Positions 8,901 to 17,096 of a DNA stretch of 64,000 nucleotides are shown here, one piece after another. This DNA comes from Hyphomicrobiales bacterium (lineage in GTDB: Bacteria; Pseudomonadota; Alphaproteobacteria; Rhizobiales; Rhizobiaceae). Position numbers and translations under genes: made by a program. The stretch covers positions 124,001-188,000 of the forward strand of contig UBYX01000003.1 in assembly GCA_900469955.1 (NCBI GenBank). Reading direction: 5' to 3'. The notes beneath the pieces are model-generated. The model saw only the letters and a list, made by a program, of their open reading frames with translations. It was not told the DNA's origin and ran no database searches. Position 1 is the stretch's first letter, and every line of letters starts with the position of its first letter.

Positions 8901-9641
8901 GCCAATGGCATGGATGGCGTTCTCGTAGTCCCGGTAATAGCGTTTCGCATCGGCAGCCGTCGTCGCAGCCTCGCCTAGCATGTCGTAGGAGTAGCGGAAA
9001 CCGCGCGCTTCGACAGACCGTGCCCGCTGCAGCGCCTCCTCGATGGTCTCGCCGGTGACGAACTGCTCACCCATCATGCGCATTGCCATGTCGACACCAC
9101 GTCGAATGACGGGCTCGCCGCAGCGGGCGATCAGGCGCGTGAGGGCAGCTGCGAGGCTGCGATCATTAACCGTTGAGGTCAGCTTGCCGGTGACGACAAG
9201 GCCCCAGGTGGCGGCGTTGACGAAAAGAGAGCGCCCGCCGCCAATATGGGACTTCCAGTCTCCCTCGGAGATCTTGTCTCGGATGAGAGCGTCCCGGGTG
9301 GCGGTGTCTGGAATTCGAAGCAGCGCTTCGGCAAGACACATCAGGGCGACGCCTTCCTGACTGGACAGTGAGTATTCCTGAACAAGCCCTTCAACACCGG
9401 TGCCCTTGTGCTTCGCCCGAAGCGCCTCGATCAGTTTGCCAGCCGTTGTGCGAACCGGTTCCTTCAGATCGGCAGGAAGCCTTGCCGCTTCAACGAGAGG
9501 CGGAACGCACTCTGGTTCGGGCCGTCGATAGGCGGCAGTAATGGCCCTTCGAAGCTCACTTTGCGGACGGATTGGCGGAGCGAAATCCAAGAACGGGCTT
9601 GCAGTTTCGGATGCTGCTGTTTCGACCAGGGAATTGAGCAT
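5943..9641 (-). CDS. putA: Bifunctional proline dehydrogenase / glutamate-semialdehyde dehydrogenase
   Basis: Predicted 1232 residues. It oxidises proline to pyrroline-5-carboxylate with FAD and then to glutamate with NAD. The PRODH barrel is seen from about residue 170 to 450 (MVRLVKGAYWDAEIKRAQ, QFATHNAQT, FQCLHGMGEPLYDEV). The aldehyde dehydrogenase part follows, with SPWNFPLAIFTGQ, the ETGG glutamate and the catalytic Cys in SAGQRCSALRVL. A C-terminal extension of about 200 residues fits the long form of PutA. The N-terminal ribbon-helix-helix of enteric PutA is absent, consistent with control by the divergent putR. The usual KPAE motif reads KPAG. ATG 9641 (MLNSLVE) is chosen over the in-frame 9728 because conserved sequence begins there. 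Confidence 0.96.
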   Translation of the reverse strand: MLNSLVETAASETASPFLDFAPPIRPQSELRRAITAAYRRPEPECVPPLVEAARLPADLKEPVRTTAGKLIEALRAKHKGTGVEGLVQEYSLSSQEGVALMCLAEALLRIPDTATRDALIRDKISEGDWKSHIGGGRSLFVNAATWGLVVTGKLTSTVNDRSLAAALTRLIARCGEPVIRRGVDMAMRMMGEQFVTGETIEEALQRARSVEARGFRYSYDMLGEAATTAADAKRYYRDYENAIHAIGKASDGRGVFEGPGISIKLSALHPRYVRSQSRRVMEELLPRVRALALLARKYDIGLNIDAEEADRLELSLDLLEELSLDEALTGWNGLGFVVQAYGKRCPFVLDYIIDLARRSGRRMMVRLVKGAYWDAEIKRAQLDGLTDFPVYTRKVHTDVAYVACARKLLAATDAVFPQFATHNAQTLATIYHLAGPDFQIGKYEFQCLHGMGEPLYDEVVGKGKLDRPCRIYAPVGTHETLLAYLVRRLLENGANSSFVHRISDPMVSVNDLVADPVDLVQEISPVGRPHDLIANPRGLFGSERPNSSGIDLSNEAELHALSQDLLATTAESCHATPLLADGSMDGVRRPILNPADQRDVVGEVTEIKIEDAPRVARLAAEGAIDWAKVAPTDRAACLDRAADIMQSRITTLMGIIIREAGKSAANAIGEVREAIDFLRYYADQARRTLGPSHAPLGAIVCISPWNFPLAIFTGQVAAALVAGNSVMAKPAGVTPIIAFESVKILHEAGVPRGALQFVPGSGRLGAALIDSPETAGVMFTGSTGVARMIQAQLATRLSKDGKPIPLIAETGGQNGMIVDSSALAEQVVADVITSAFDSAGQRCSALRVLCLQEDIADRTLNMLKGALQELTIGRTDKLSIDVGPVITSDAMEEINAHIERMRGLGCKVDQLALPEAVKQGTFVPPTIIELKKLSDLTKEIFGPVLHVIRYRREELDRLIDDINGSGYGLTFGLHTRLDETIAHVTRRVKAGNLYVNRNIIGAVVGVQPFGGRGLSGTGPKAGGPLYIGRLVKKAPVPPQHSSIHTDVALSEFATWLSRKGQQEDAEAAREVGSLSALGLEKELTGPVGERNLYALHPRGKVLLAPATERGLYRQVAAALATGNRIVIDDSSELRRALQDVPSGIAGRISWTSDWDADGPFAAALVEGDPDRVLEVNQKIAALDGPLVLVQSATTREIETDIEAYCLNWLLEEVSISINTAAAGGNASLMTIG

Positions 9642-9912
9642 TGAGTGACCTGTTGGCGCTGGGTTTGTTTTATAACGGCTCTGGTTATGTTTGCGGCAAG
9701 CGGGCGGGAGATCGCAGGATAAACGCAAGCCTCGAGGCTCATGAAGGATGAACCTTGACGCTCCCGGGCCAGGTTCCCTTTTTAATTATCCAGTCTCTAT
9801 GTCCCTCCAGTATGACACGAGGAGTTGTAGCATGCACGCTCAGGTGTTTTTGACTTGATTTCAGTCTTTTCTGCCTGATACTGACTTTTGATCAGATCGT
9901 TTGGAGACCGAA
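9642..9912. promoter_or_regulatory. putA-putR divergent control region
   Basis: This 271-base region contains no gene. It must hold both promoters and the PutR sites. A T-rich stretch lies at 9778-9787 and AT-rich sequence near 9840-9890. I could not define a clear PutR repeat by eye. A GGAAC/GTT pair on the minus strand has a 19-base spacer and is not counted as an EcfG promoter. Confidence 0.5.
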
Positions 9913-10407
9913 ATGGCTAGAGAATCGGCATTTGTTGGTGAACTTGACCAATTCGACCAAAGGATCATTGAGGCTTTGTCGGAAGATGGGCGGATGTCCA
10001 TCACGGATCTGGCCGCCCGCGTTGGGCTTTCGAAAACGCCCTGCCAGCTCAGGTTCCGCAGACTGCTGAGCGAAGGCTTCATCGAAGGGTTCAAGCCGGT
10101 CCTCAATCCTTCGAAGATGCAGCTCGATCATATCGCTTTTGTGGAGGTCAAGCTGTCGAACACGCGCGAGGACGCACTCAAGAGCTTCAACGATGCCGTG
10201 AAGAAGATCCGAGAAGTCGAGGAGTGTCATATGATAGCAGGTCGGTTCGATTACCTGCTGAAGGTGAGAACCCGCGACATTGGCCGCTACCGCCGGGTCC
10301 TGGGTGAACGGATATCAACACTTCCGCATGTTGCCAACACATCCACGAACGTCGCCATGGAAACGGTTAAGGAGGCGTGGGACAGAATTGGATCGAGCCT
10401 TCCGTGA
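9913..10407 (+). CDS. putR: Lrp/AsnC-family regulator of proline degradation
   Basis: Predicted 164 residues. The N-terminal winged helix is seen in LDQFDQRIIEALSEDGRMS followed by ITDLAARVGLSKTPCQLRFRRL; the C-terminal RAM (ligand-binding) domain follows from about residue 75. It lies divergent to putA, the arrangement known for PutR in Rhodobacter and Agrobacterium, where it activates putA in response to proline. ATG 9913 is preceded by GGAGA with good spacing; a TTG at 9901 is in frame but less likely. The name is based on family plus position, not on a ligand determinant I can see. Confidence 0.88.
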   Translation: MARESAFVGELDQFDQRIIEALSEDGRMSITDLAARVGLSKTPCQLRFRRLLSEGFIEGFKPVLNPSKMQLDHIAFVEVKLSNTREDALKSFNDAVKKIREVEECHMIAGRFDYLLKVRTRDIGRYRRVLGERISTLPHVANTSTNVAMETVKEAWDRIGSSLP

Positions 10408-10493
10408 AAGGATCTCGACAAGCTTTCGACCTAGCCCATTGCTGCTTTCGGGGGATCCCGCATAACACCAACGCCACACTGAAAGAGATCCAC

Positions 10494-10997
10494 TCAACGC
10501 CGCTGCAAGTCCAACTGCGTTGTGACGATCGACTTGCCCGATGTAGGATCTTGATCAATCGTGCGAATTCGAAGCCCGTCTTCTCCCACCTTCTCGATCG
10601 TCATCTTCGCTTTGCGATCCCCGTAAATGGCATTCGCCCAGGTGACGTTGAGATTGATGGTGTTTCCTTCTCGGCTACCCGCGAGCGTGGAGGGTTTTCC
10701 TGACACTCCAATATAGTTTCCGGAATAAGAGTCCCCCGATGCCTTGACGCTCGCTTTGAAGCTGCGCGTGACAACGGCTAAAGCTCGGCACGTGCCGTTC
10801 ATCGAGAATTGGGAGGATTGAGCGTCGGATTGCATCCTGCAGGAGACGTCAACCTTGTTTCCGCCGATCTTGGTCAGGACCTCGCCGCCGCCCGCCCATT
10901 GCCCTTCGATCGACTTGAGGAAGTCTTCCTCCGAAGCGGACACATTCGAAGAAAGACATGTAGCGTAAATCAAGGTTAGTAAGGAAATCGCTCGCAT
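10494..10997 (-). CDS. Secreted protein of unknown function, probable stress regulon
   Basis: Predicted 167 residues with a signal peptide of about 22 residues ending in SNVSA. The mature part is beta-rich in pattern, with one Cys pair (near SCRMQ and GTCRA), repeated short Gly/Ser/Thr segments and a C-terminal TTQLDLQRR. I do not recognise the family; the pattern suggests a periplasmic beta-sandwich or lipocalin-like fold, which is only a guess. The start at 10997 has AGGA upstream and lies 20 bases downstream of the expected start point of an EcfG-type promoter at 11026-11050. The longer in-frame version from 11072 would begin before that promoter. Confidence 0.75.
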   Translation of the reverse strand: MRAISLLTLIYATCLSSNVSASEEDFLKSIEGQWAGGGEVLTKIGGNKVDVSCRMQSDAQSSQFSMNGTCRALAVVTRSFKASVKASGDSYSGNYIGVSGKPSTLAGSREGNTINLNVTWANAIYGDRKAKMTIEKVGEDGLRIRTIDQDPTSGKSIVTTQLDLQRR

Positions 10998-11025
10998 GGT
11001 GGAAATCCTATCTGGTTGAATGGCA

Positions 11026-11050
11026 AACATCCAACCGAACCCTTTGTTCC
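11026..11050 (-). promoter_or_regulatory. EcfG-type promoter of secreted protein gene
   Basis: On the minus strand, GGAAC (11050-11046), 17-base spacer, GTT (11028-11026). Expected start is about 11018, with the ATG at 10997. Confidence 0.55.
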
Positions 11051-11281
11051 GCCACTTTGGCTCAGTTGTCATTCATCCGGTTTACTCGGCTTGAAACAGC
11101 ACCTTTTTTCCCGATACCTGAACGGGCCCGCGGCACCTGGCGCCCGACGTTGCAACGGCTGCTCCTAAACCAGCCCCGGGCTTATCTCGACCCGATCAAG
11201 ATCGGTTCGTTGAACGATCTGCGCCAAGCCGGGTGCGGCCGCCGGAGATGATGAACGGGCTGGGGTGAGTTCCCGGGACGC

Positions 11282-13318
11282 TCAGATGTCCTTTGCCAGA
11301 CGCAACGCATCGAAAATGGCAGCATGAGTATTGCGGGCCGCCACCGCATCACCAATGCGGAAAAGCTGGTACGAACCGGCGGAGTTGCGTTCGATAGTCT
11401 GCGGCTCGCCCGAAAGCAGTTCTTCATAGGAGACCTCGCCGAGGTTTTTCGACCCAGGCCTCAGCTCGAAATAGAGGTCATCCAAGGGAATGGTTCCATG
11501 ATTGACGACGATCTGATCGACGATTCGCTGCTTGGCGACCCCACCATAGTCGCTGCCCACATGAGCGACGATCTGGTTGCCTCTCCTTTCCGCCGCTTCC
11601 AGCCGGTAGGTAACGGTGAAAGTCACATTCAGCTTCTGAAGCGAGCGCATGTAGGGGACGAGGTTCATCGCCATGACTTCCGGGGCGAAGGAGCGGTCGG
11701 GCGTCATGATCTCGACCTTGGCGCCGGTCTTGGCGATGAACTCCGCAGCCTGCAGTCCCGCGTGATCGCCCGCATCATCGAAGATAAGCACGTTTGTGCC
11801 GGGCTTCACATCGCCCGAAATTATATCCCAGGAGGAGACGACGAGTTCGTTGCCCTTCGAAAGCACCTCCGTATGGGGTAGTCCGCCCGTCGCGATGATG
11901 ACCACGTCCGGGCTTTCCGCCGTGACCGTGTCCGCTTCCGCCCAACTATTAAAACGAAAGGTGACGCCAAGCTTTTCGCATTGGCTCACACGCCAGTCGA
12001 TGATGCTGATCATCTCCCGCCGACGCTCGCTCTGCGCCGTCAACCGAATCTGGCCGCCCGGATTGTTCGCGGCCTCGAAGACCACGACGTCATGGCCACG
12101 CTCGGCCGAAACACGTGCCGCCTCAAGACCAGCCGGTCCTGCCCCCACGATCACCACCTTCTTGCGCAGGACGGCTTTTTGGATGGTGTGCGGCATGGTC
12201 TCTTCGCGACCTGTCGCGGCATTATGGATGCAGAAGGCCATGCCGCCCTGGTAGATACGATCAAGACAGTAATTGGCACCAACGCAGGGTCGGATATCGT
12301 CTTCCCGCTTCTCGATGATCTTTTGCACGATATGCGGGTCGGTCATGTGAGCTCGTGTCATGCCGACCATGTCGACTTTGCCCGCTGCAATTGCATGACG
12401 CGCTGTCGCAACGTCAGGGATCTTCGCAGCATGAAAGGTGGGGAAATTCGTTGCCGCGCGGATCTCTCCGGCAAAGTCGAGGTGCGGAGAGTTTGCCATT
12501 CCCTGGATCGGGATGACGTCGGTCAGACCGGGGTCCGTATCGATATGGCCGCGGATGACATTCAGGTAGTCGATCAGCCCGCTATCCCTTAGACGTTTGG
12601 AGATTTTGATGCCGTCGGCTTGTCGGGTACCACCGGGGAGACATTCGTCAGCTGTGTAGCGAACACCCAGTATGAAGTCTTCCCCGACCCGCTCCCGCAT
12701 TGCCTTGAACACCTCAAGACAGAATCGCATGCGATTTTCGAGCGAGCCGCCATATGGATCGTCGAGTTCATTTGTAAGCGGTGAAGTGAACTGGTCGATC
12801 AGATGGCCGTAGGCCTCCAGCTCGACCCCGTCCATCCCGCCGGCCTTCATCCGCTCAGCCGCATCGGCAAAGTCCCTGATGATGCGCTCGATGTCCCAGT
12901 CTTCCATTTTCTTTGGAAAGGCACGATGGGAAGTCTCCCGTTGATGGGACGGCGCCACAACCGGAAGCCAATCCCCCTTGTCCCAGCGCGTTCGGCGGCC
13001 AAGATGGGTAAGCTGGATCATGATCGCCGCACCCTCTTCATGCACGGCATCCGTCATCCGCCTGATCCACGGAACGATCTCGTCCTTGTAGGCGAGCAAA
13101 TTATTGAAGACCGGAGGACTATCTTTAGACACTGCGGCGGAGCCGGCCGTCATGGTCAATGCCACGCCACCCTTCGCCCGCTCCACAGTATAGGCTCGAT
13201 AACGATCCTTCGGCATGCCGTCTTCCGGATAGGCCGGCTCGTGGGAGGTCACGATGATACGGTTGCGCAGGGTCAGATGCTTCAGTTTGTAGGGCTGAAG
13301 GAGTGGATCGTTTGACAT
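11282..13318 (-). CDS. stcD: StcD-like N-methylproline demethylase (FMN/FAD flavoprotein)
   Basis: Predicted 678 residues. An N-terminal old-yellow-enzyme-type barrel (about 1-340) is followed by a short iron-sulfur segment and a C-terminal FAD/NAD(P) domain starting at VVIVGAGPAGLEA near 388. This is the architecture of trimethylamine dehydrogenase, 2,4-dienoyl-CoA reductase and StcD. The StcD assignment (oxidative demethylation of N-methylproline to proline) rests on length, the overall sequence pattern and the nearby putA/putR; other amine demethylases remain possible. Only three of the four cluster cysteines of trimethylamine dehydrogenase are seen: C345, C351 and C363, with Ala at 348. 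It is divergent from a TetR regulator. No Rieske-type proline betaine demethylase lies in the window. Confidence 0.65.
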   Translation of the reverse strand: MSNDPLLQPYKLKHLTLRNRIIVTSHEPAYPEDGMPKDRYRAYTVERAKGGVALTMTAGSAAVSKDSPPVFNNLLAYKDEIVPWIRRMTDAVHEEGAAIMIQLTHLGRRTRWDKGDWLPVVAPSHQRETSHRAFPKKMEDWDIERIIRDFADAAERMKAGGMDGVELEAYGHLIDQFTSPLTNELDDPYGGSLENRMRFCLEVFKAMRERVGEDFILGVRYTADECLPGGTRQADGIKISKRLRDSGLIDYLNVIRGHIDTDPGLTDVIPIQGMANSPHLDFAGEIRAATNFPTFHAAKIPDVATARHAIAAGKVDMVGMTRAHMTDPHIVQKIIEKREDDIRPCVGANYCLDRIYQGGMAFCIHNAATGREETMPHTIQKAVLRKKVVIVGAGPAGLEAARVSAERGHDVVVFEAANNPGGQIRLTAQSERRREMISIIDWRVSQCEKLGVTFRFNSWAEADTVTAESPDVVIIATGGLPHTEVLSKGNELVVSSWDIISGDVKPGTNVLIFDDAGDHAGLQAAEFIAKTGAKVEIMTPDRSFAPEVMAMNLVPYMRSLQKLNVTFTVTYRLEAAERRGNQIVAHVGSDYGGVAKQRIVDQIVVNHGTIPLDDLYFELRPGSKNLGEVSYEELLSGEPQTIERNSAGSYQLFRIGDAVAARNTHAAIFDALRLAKDI

Positions 13319-13365
13319 TCGACGGGCTCCGGCAGAAGGACATCGCCGTCAGGCTACGAGCCTAA

Positions 13366-13421
13366 GTACATATGTGTCAAGTTTAGAAACACCATAGATC
13401 CTTTTATCGACACATATGTAC
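13366..13421. promoter_or_regulatory. Inverted-repeat operator pair between stcD-like gene and tetR
   Basis: GTACATATGTGTC at 13366-13378 and its exact reverse complement at 13409-13421. Each arm contains the palindrome ACATATGT; the two palindrome centres are 44 bases apart, about four helical turns. It is very likely the binding region of the adjacent TetR regulator, serving both divergent genes. Confidence 0.7.
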
Positions 13422-13463
13422 ATTCTGCTTGTGACGGCGGTGAAAATCTATTAGGACGTGGCC

Positions 13464-14120
13464 ATGGAACAGTCGATAGGTGACAGCGGCTGGCGGGGGT
13501 CCTACGAGGGCTGGCTCGAAGCTGCTTACGACTCTTTGCTCGAGTCCGGCGTGGATTCGGTCAAAATCATGCCATTGGCAAAACGGCTCAATCTTTCCCG
13601 GACCAGCTTCTATTGGTTCTTCAGGGATCGCGAGGAACTGCTGGCTGCGCTTATCTCGCGCTGGCGAGAGAAAAACACCGGCAACCTTTTAAAGCAATCG
13701 GAAGCTTATGCAGAATCGCTTGCCGAAGCGATGCTGAACGTTTTCGACTGCTGGCTGAACAACGATCTGTTCGATTCTCAGTTCGAATTCGCCGTTCGCA
13801 GCTGGGCTCTTCAATCGACCGAAATTCTGACCGAAGTGCAGCGGGCAGACCAGGTGAGAATGGAGGCGCTATGCCGCATGTTTATGAGGTTCGGTTGTGA
13901 CGCGCGGGCCGCGGACGTTCGCGCGCGCACGACCTATCTGGTGCAGATCGGATATATCTCCATGCAATCGAAAGAGAACATTGCTCTCCGAATGAGGCGA
14001 ATCCCTGAATATATCTCAATCTATACCGGGCAGGTCCCGCAACAAAGAGAACTCGACCGCTTCTTCGCGCGACATGGGTATAAATCGGAGGAATGCAACG
14101 TAGAACCGTCGAAGTTCTGA
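13464..14120 (+). CDS. TetR-family transcriptional regulator
   Basis: Predicted 218 residues. The N-terminal helix-turn-helix is seen in YDSLLESGVDSVKIMPLAK followed by RLNLSRTSFYWFFRDREELL (the typical S-x-x-x-F-Y-x-x-F-x-D/R-x-E-x-L end of the TetR DNA-binding domain). The C-terminal two thirds are helical and specific to its unknown ligand. It is divergent from the StcD-like gene, and the shared intergenic region carries a perfect inverted repeat, so it probably controls that gene and itself. ATG 13464 with AGGA upstream is preferred over the in-frame GTG 13458. The ligand is unknown; a betaine or N-methylated amino acid would fit. Confidence 0.88.
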   Translation: MEQSIGDSGWRGSYEGWLEAAYDSLLESGVDSVKIMPLAKRLNLSRTSFYWFFRDREELLAALISRWREKNTGNLLKQSEAYAESLAEAMLNVFDCWLNNDLFDSQFEFAVRSWALQSTEILTEVQRADQVRMEALCRMFMRFGCDARAADVRARTTYLVQIGYISMQSKENIALRMRRIPEYISIYTGQVPQQRELDRFFARHGYKSEECNVEPSKF

Positions 14121-14218
14121 GGATTGGCCTGATCGAGGGTGCCGGCCGGCTTGGCACACCGTCGCGCGAGCGCAGCAAGGCCGAGTTCGCTTGATGCACA
14201 CATTGTTGCTTAGCGGAT

Positions 14219-15169
14219 TCAAGCCTGTTTACGCCACGCCTGCAACGCACGGAGCGCTTCTGATCGACTTGGTGCGCCTAACCGGCCGCCGAAAATAGTG
14301 CATTTGAGAGCGGCAGCGGCGGAAGAAAGGCGAATAGCGGCTCGGCTCGGCATTCCCTCGGCGACGGCAAGTGCGAACGTGCCATGAAAGATGTCGCCCG
14401 CGGCCAACGTATCGATGGCGTTGATACGCATCGCGTGCTCGAAATGTAAGGTGGCATCGCCGGGCTCTATCCAATGGCAGCCAGCTGCTCCGGCGGTCAC
14501 GGCAATGAACGTTTCGGGGTAACGCAGGTGGAGAACCGGCAGCATATCCGCGACCCGTTCGGCACCGGCCAGCAGCCTGGCAGCAGGTTCCGAAAAGATG
14601 ACGTGGCTGGCAGCGGGCACCAGCATTTCAAGCGTGTCTACCGAGGCGACGTCACCATCGAGGATGGCCGGTTTGCCGATCTCGCGGGCCACGCTCAGCA
14701 CGTCGAACGCCAATTCCGGCCATCGCACATCCACCAGCACGGCATCGAAGGCGGCGATGTCGCTGGCGGTGCAGTCTCGTTTGTTTCTATGCAGTTTATG
14801 ATCGTAAAACGGCACGATCAGCCGTTCGCCCTTGTCATCGACCAGAATTGTCGAAAGAGCGGACTGAGCTCCTTCCACAATCGTCACGCCGCTTGTGTCG
14901 ATACCGCTTTCGCTCAGATCATTCAAAATACGGCGGCCCGTCTCATCATCGCCAACCGCAGCCCAAAGGCTGGCACGGCCGCCCATCCGGCAAACGGCAT
15001 AAGCGGCGCTCGATGCCATGCCTTCGGCAATCTGCATCATGTCATAGGGGAGCACCTTGCCCTCGCCGTGCGGCATCTCGCGCACACGAAACAACGTGTC
15101 GAGAACGGCAGCTCCCACGCACAGCACGTGCTTTGCGTGCTTTTCTGACCCCGCAATATTCGTCTCCAT
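14219..15169 (-). CDS. PfkB-family carbohydrate kinase
   Basis: Predicted 316 residues, cytoplasmic. The second PfkB signature is clear near residue 250: AIDTLAAGDIFHGTFALAVAEG-type sequence with the catalytic Asp of AAGD. The N-terminal substrate lid and GG-type first motif are also present (EGMASSAAYAVCRMGG, AAVGDDETGRRI). It is last in a leftward operon after an ABC sugar importer, a GntR regulator and a DapA-type aldolase, so it probably phosphorylates the imported sugar, or the keto-deoxy acid made from it, before or around aldol cleavage. The substrate cannot be read from sequence. Its start is 14 bases from the stop of the ATPase gene. Confidence 0.88.
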   Translation of the reverse strand: METNIAGSEKHAKHVLCVGAAVLDTLFRVREMPHGEGKVLPYDMMQIAEGMASSAAYAVCRMGGRASLWAAVGDDETGRRILNDLSESGIDTSGVTIVEGAQSALSTILVDDKGERLIVPFYDHKLHRNKRDCTASDIAAFDAVLVDVRWPELAFDVLSVAREIGKPAILDGDVASVDTLEMLVPAASHVIFSEPAARLLAGAERVADMLPVLHLRYPETFIAVTAGAAGCHWIEPGDATLHFEHAMRINAIDTLAAGDIFHGTFALAVAEGMPSRAAIRLSSAAAALKCTIFGGRLGAPSRSEALRALQAWRKQA

Positions 15170-15182
15170 GCCGGCTGCCGGG

Positions 15183-16244
15183 TCAGATACGCTTGCCTGT
15201 CTCTATGTCGAACAGGTGAATAGTCGATGGATCGATGGCGATCTGGATCGTATCGCCGAAGCGCACCGCCAGCCGCTCGCGGAACAGGCAGGCGATCTCA
15301 TCTCCCTTGCAGGTGAGCTTGGCATAGATTTCCGACCCTGTCCCCTCCACCAGTTCCACCCGACCTTCAATACCGCCGCTTGCGACGGCGCGGATATGCT
15401 CCGGCCGAACGCCGCAGACGAGCTCGCGCCCGCCAAGCGTTGCAGGATTTGCGCTCTGCGGTAGAGGCAGCGTCAGCCCGTTTCCAGTGCGAAACACACC
15501 CTCCTCCACGCGGCCGCGGATGAAATTCATCGCCGGCGAACCGATGAAACCGGCAACGAACAGGTTGGCCGGACGGTCATAGAGTTCCAGCGGCGCGCCA
15601 ATCTGCTCAATCATCCCATCGTGCAACACGACAATCTTGTCGGCCATTGTCATGGCTTCCACCTGGTCATGGGTGACATAGATCGTGGTGGTCCCGATGC
15701 GCTGATGCAACGCCTTGATCTCGCCGCGCATTTGCACGCGAAGCTTGGCATCGAGGTTCGATAGAGGTTCATCGAACAGGAAAACCTGCGGATCCCGCAC
15801 CAGCGCGCGGCCCATGGCGACACGCTGGCGTTGACCGCCGGAGAGCTGGCGCGGATAACGCTCCAGCAGGCTCTCCAATCCCAAGATGGAAGCAGCTCTA
15901 TCGACTTTCGCCCTGGTTTCTTCCGCGCCCGCCTTCTTCAGCTTCAATGCGAAGCCCATGTTGTCCTTGACCGTCATGTGCGGATAAAGCGCGTAGTTCT
16001 GGAAAACCATGGCGATATCCCGATCGCGGGCAGGCAGGTTGCTGACCTCTCGCGCGCCGATACGGATCTCGCCATCGCTCAACTCCTCGAGCCCGGCAAT
16101 CATGCGCAACAGCGTAGACTTGCCGCAGCCGGACGGGCCGACGAGTGCGACAAACTCCCCGTCTTGGATATCGATGTCGATGCCGTGGATCACACGGACT
16201 GTTCCGAAACGCTTCTGAACATTCTGAATATTGACTGATGCCAT
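15183..16244 (-). CDS. ABC sugar transporter ATP-binding protein (MalK/UgpC type)
   Basis: Predicted 353 residues. Walker A GPSGCGKST, signature LSGGQRQRVAMGRAL and Walker B VFLFDEPLSNLD are intact, with the switch His in YVTHDQVEAMTMAD. The C-terminal TOBE domain (about 240-353) is the MalK/UgpC type used by carbohydrate importers. It energises the two permeases encoded just upstream. Such ATPases can serve more than one transporter (family knowledge), so it may also act elsewhere. Confidence 0.95.
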   Translation of the reverse strand: MASVNIQNVQKRFGTVRVIHGIDIDIQDGEFVALVGPSGCGKSTLLRMIAGLEELSDGEIRIGAREVSNLPARDRDIAMVFQNYALYPHMTVKDNMGFALKLKKAGAEETRAKVDRAASILGLESLLERYPRQLSGGQRQRVAMGRALVRDPQVFLFDEPLSNLDAKLRVQMRGEIKALHQRIGTTTIYVTHDQVEAMTMADKIVVLHDGMIEQIGAPLELYDRPANLFVAGFIGSPAMNFIRGRVEEGVFRTGNGLTLPLPQSANPATLGGRELVCGVRPEHIRAVASGGIEGRVELVEGTGSEIYAKLTCKGDEIACLFRERLAVRFGDTIQIAIDPSTIHLFDIETGKRI

Positions 16245-16274
16245 GGATATGATCCCGTGATGAAGCGTTTGATC

Positions 16275-17096
16275 TCAGCCGCCCTTGACGGCGCCGGCGG
16301 TAAGGCCGGCAACGATCTGTTTCTGTGCGAACATGGTCAGCAGCAGCACCGGCAGCGTCACGATCAAGGCGGCTGCCGCAAGAGGGCCCCAACTGACCTG
16401 TTCGAAGGAAAGCATGTTGTAGACGGCGACCGGCAGGGTGCGGGTCTCGCGACTTGCCAACACGATGCCGAAGACGAAATTGTTCCAGGAGAAGATCACC
16501 GCCAGAATGAAGGACACGACGATGCCGGGCTTTGCGATCGGTAGTGCGACCAGGCGGAAGACTTGCCATGACGAGGCGCCATCGATGCTGGCAGCTTCCT
16601 CGAGTTCCTTCGGAGTGGTTTCGAAATAGCCGATCATAATCCATACGACGATCGGAACGGTGACCACCAGGTGAATGATGATCTGCGGCCAGAGCGTACC
16701 GAGAAGGTTCAGCCACTGGAACAGCAGGAACAGCGGAATAAGGAAGGAAAGACCTGGGGTCATGCGGGCGATCATGATGACGACAGCCGACTTCTCGGCC
16801 TTGAGACGAGCGATGCCGTAGCCAGCCGGCACCCCGATCAGTAGCGCCAGAATGGTTGCGGCACCGGTGACCAGAATAGAGTTCCAGAAGTAGAGGAAAA
16901 AGTTGTTCTCCTCGAAAACCTTCACATAGTTCGACCAGGCAAACCGCTCCGGTATCAGGATCGGGGGGTAGGCGCCGTTGTCGATCTCGTATTTCAGCGA
17001 TAGCGAGATCATCCAGATGAAGAACAGGACAACCGGCGATATCATGACGAGCGCCACGAAGAAGAGCCCGATGCGGTCGAGTGTCTTGCGTTTCAT
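16275..17096 (-). CDS. ABC sugar transporter permease (MalG type)
   Basis: Predicted 273 residues with six transmembrane segments. The cytoplasmic EAA loop reads ELEEAASIDGASSWQVFRLVALPIAKPG, the site that contacts the ATPase. The reading frame stays open far upstream, but the start is ATG 17096, whose ATGA overlaps the stop of the first permease, giving translational coupling. Confidence 0.94.
   Translation of the reverse strand: MKRKTLDRIGLFFVALVMISPVVLFFIWMISLSLKYEIDNGAYPPILIPERFAWSNYVKVFEENNFFLYFWNSILVTGAATILALLIGVPAGYGIARLKAEKSAVVIMIARMTPGLSFLIPLFLLFQWLNLLGTLWPQIIIHLVVTVPIVVWIMIGYFETTPKELEEAASIDGASSWQVFRLVALPIAKPGIVVSFILAVIFSWNNFVFGIVLASRETRTLPVAVYNMLSFEQVSWGPLAAAALIVTLPVLLLTMFAQKQIVAGLTAGAVKGG

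Noticed and set aside
9752-9778. GGAAC/GTT pair upstream of putA on the minus strand
   Set aside because: The spacer is 19 bases, outside the 17-18 seen at the other EcfG-type promoters here.
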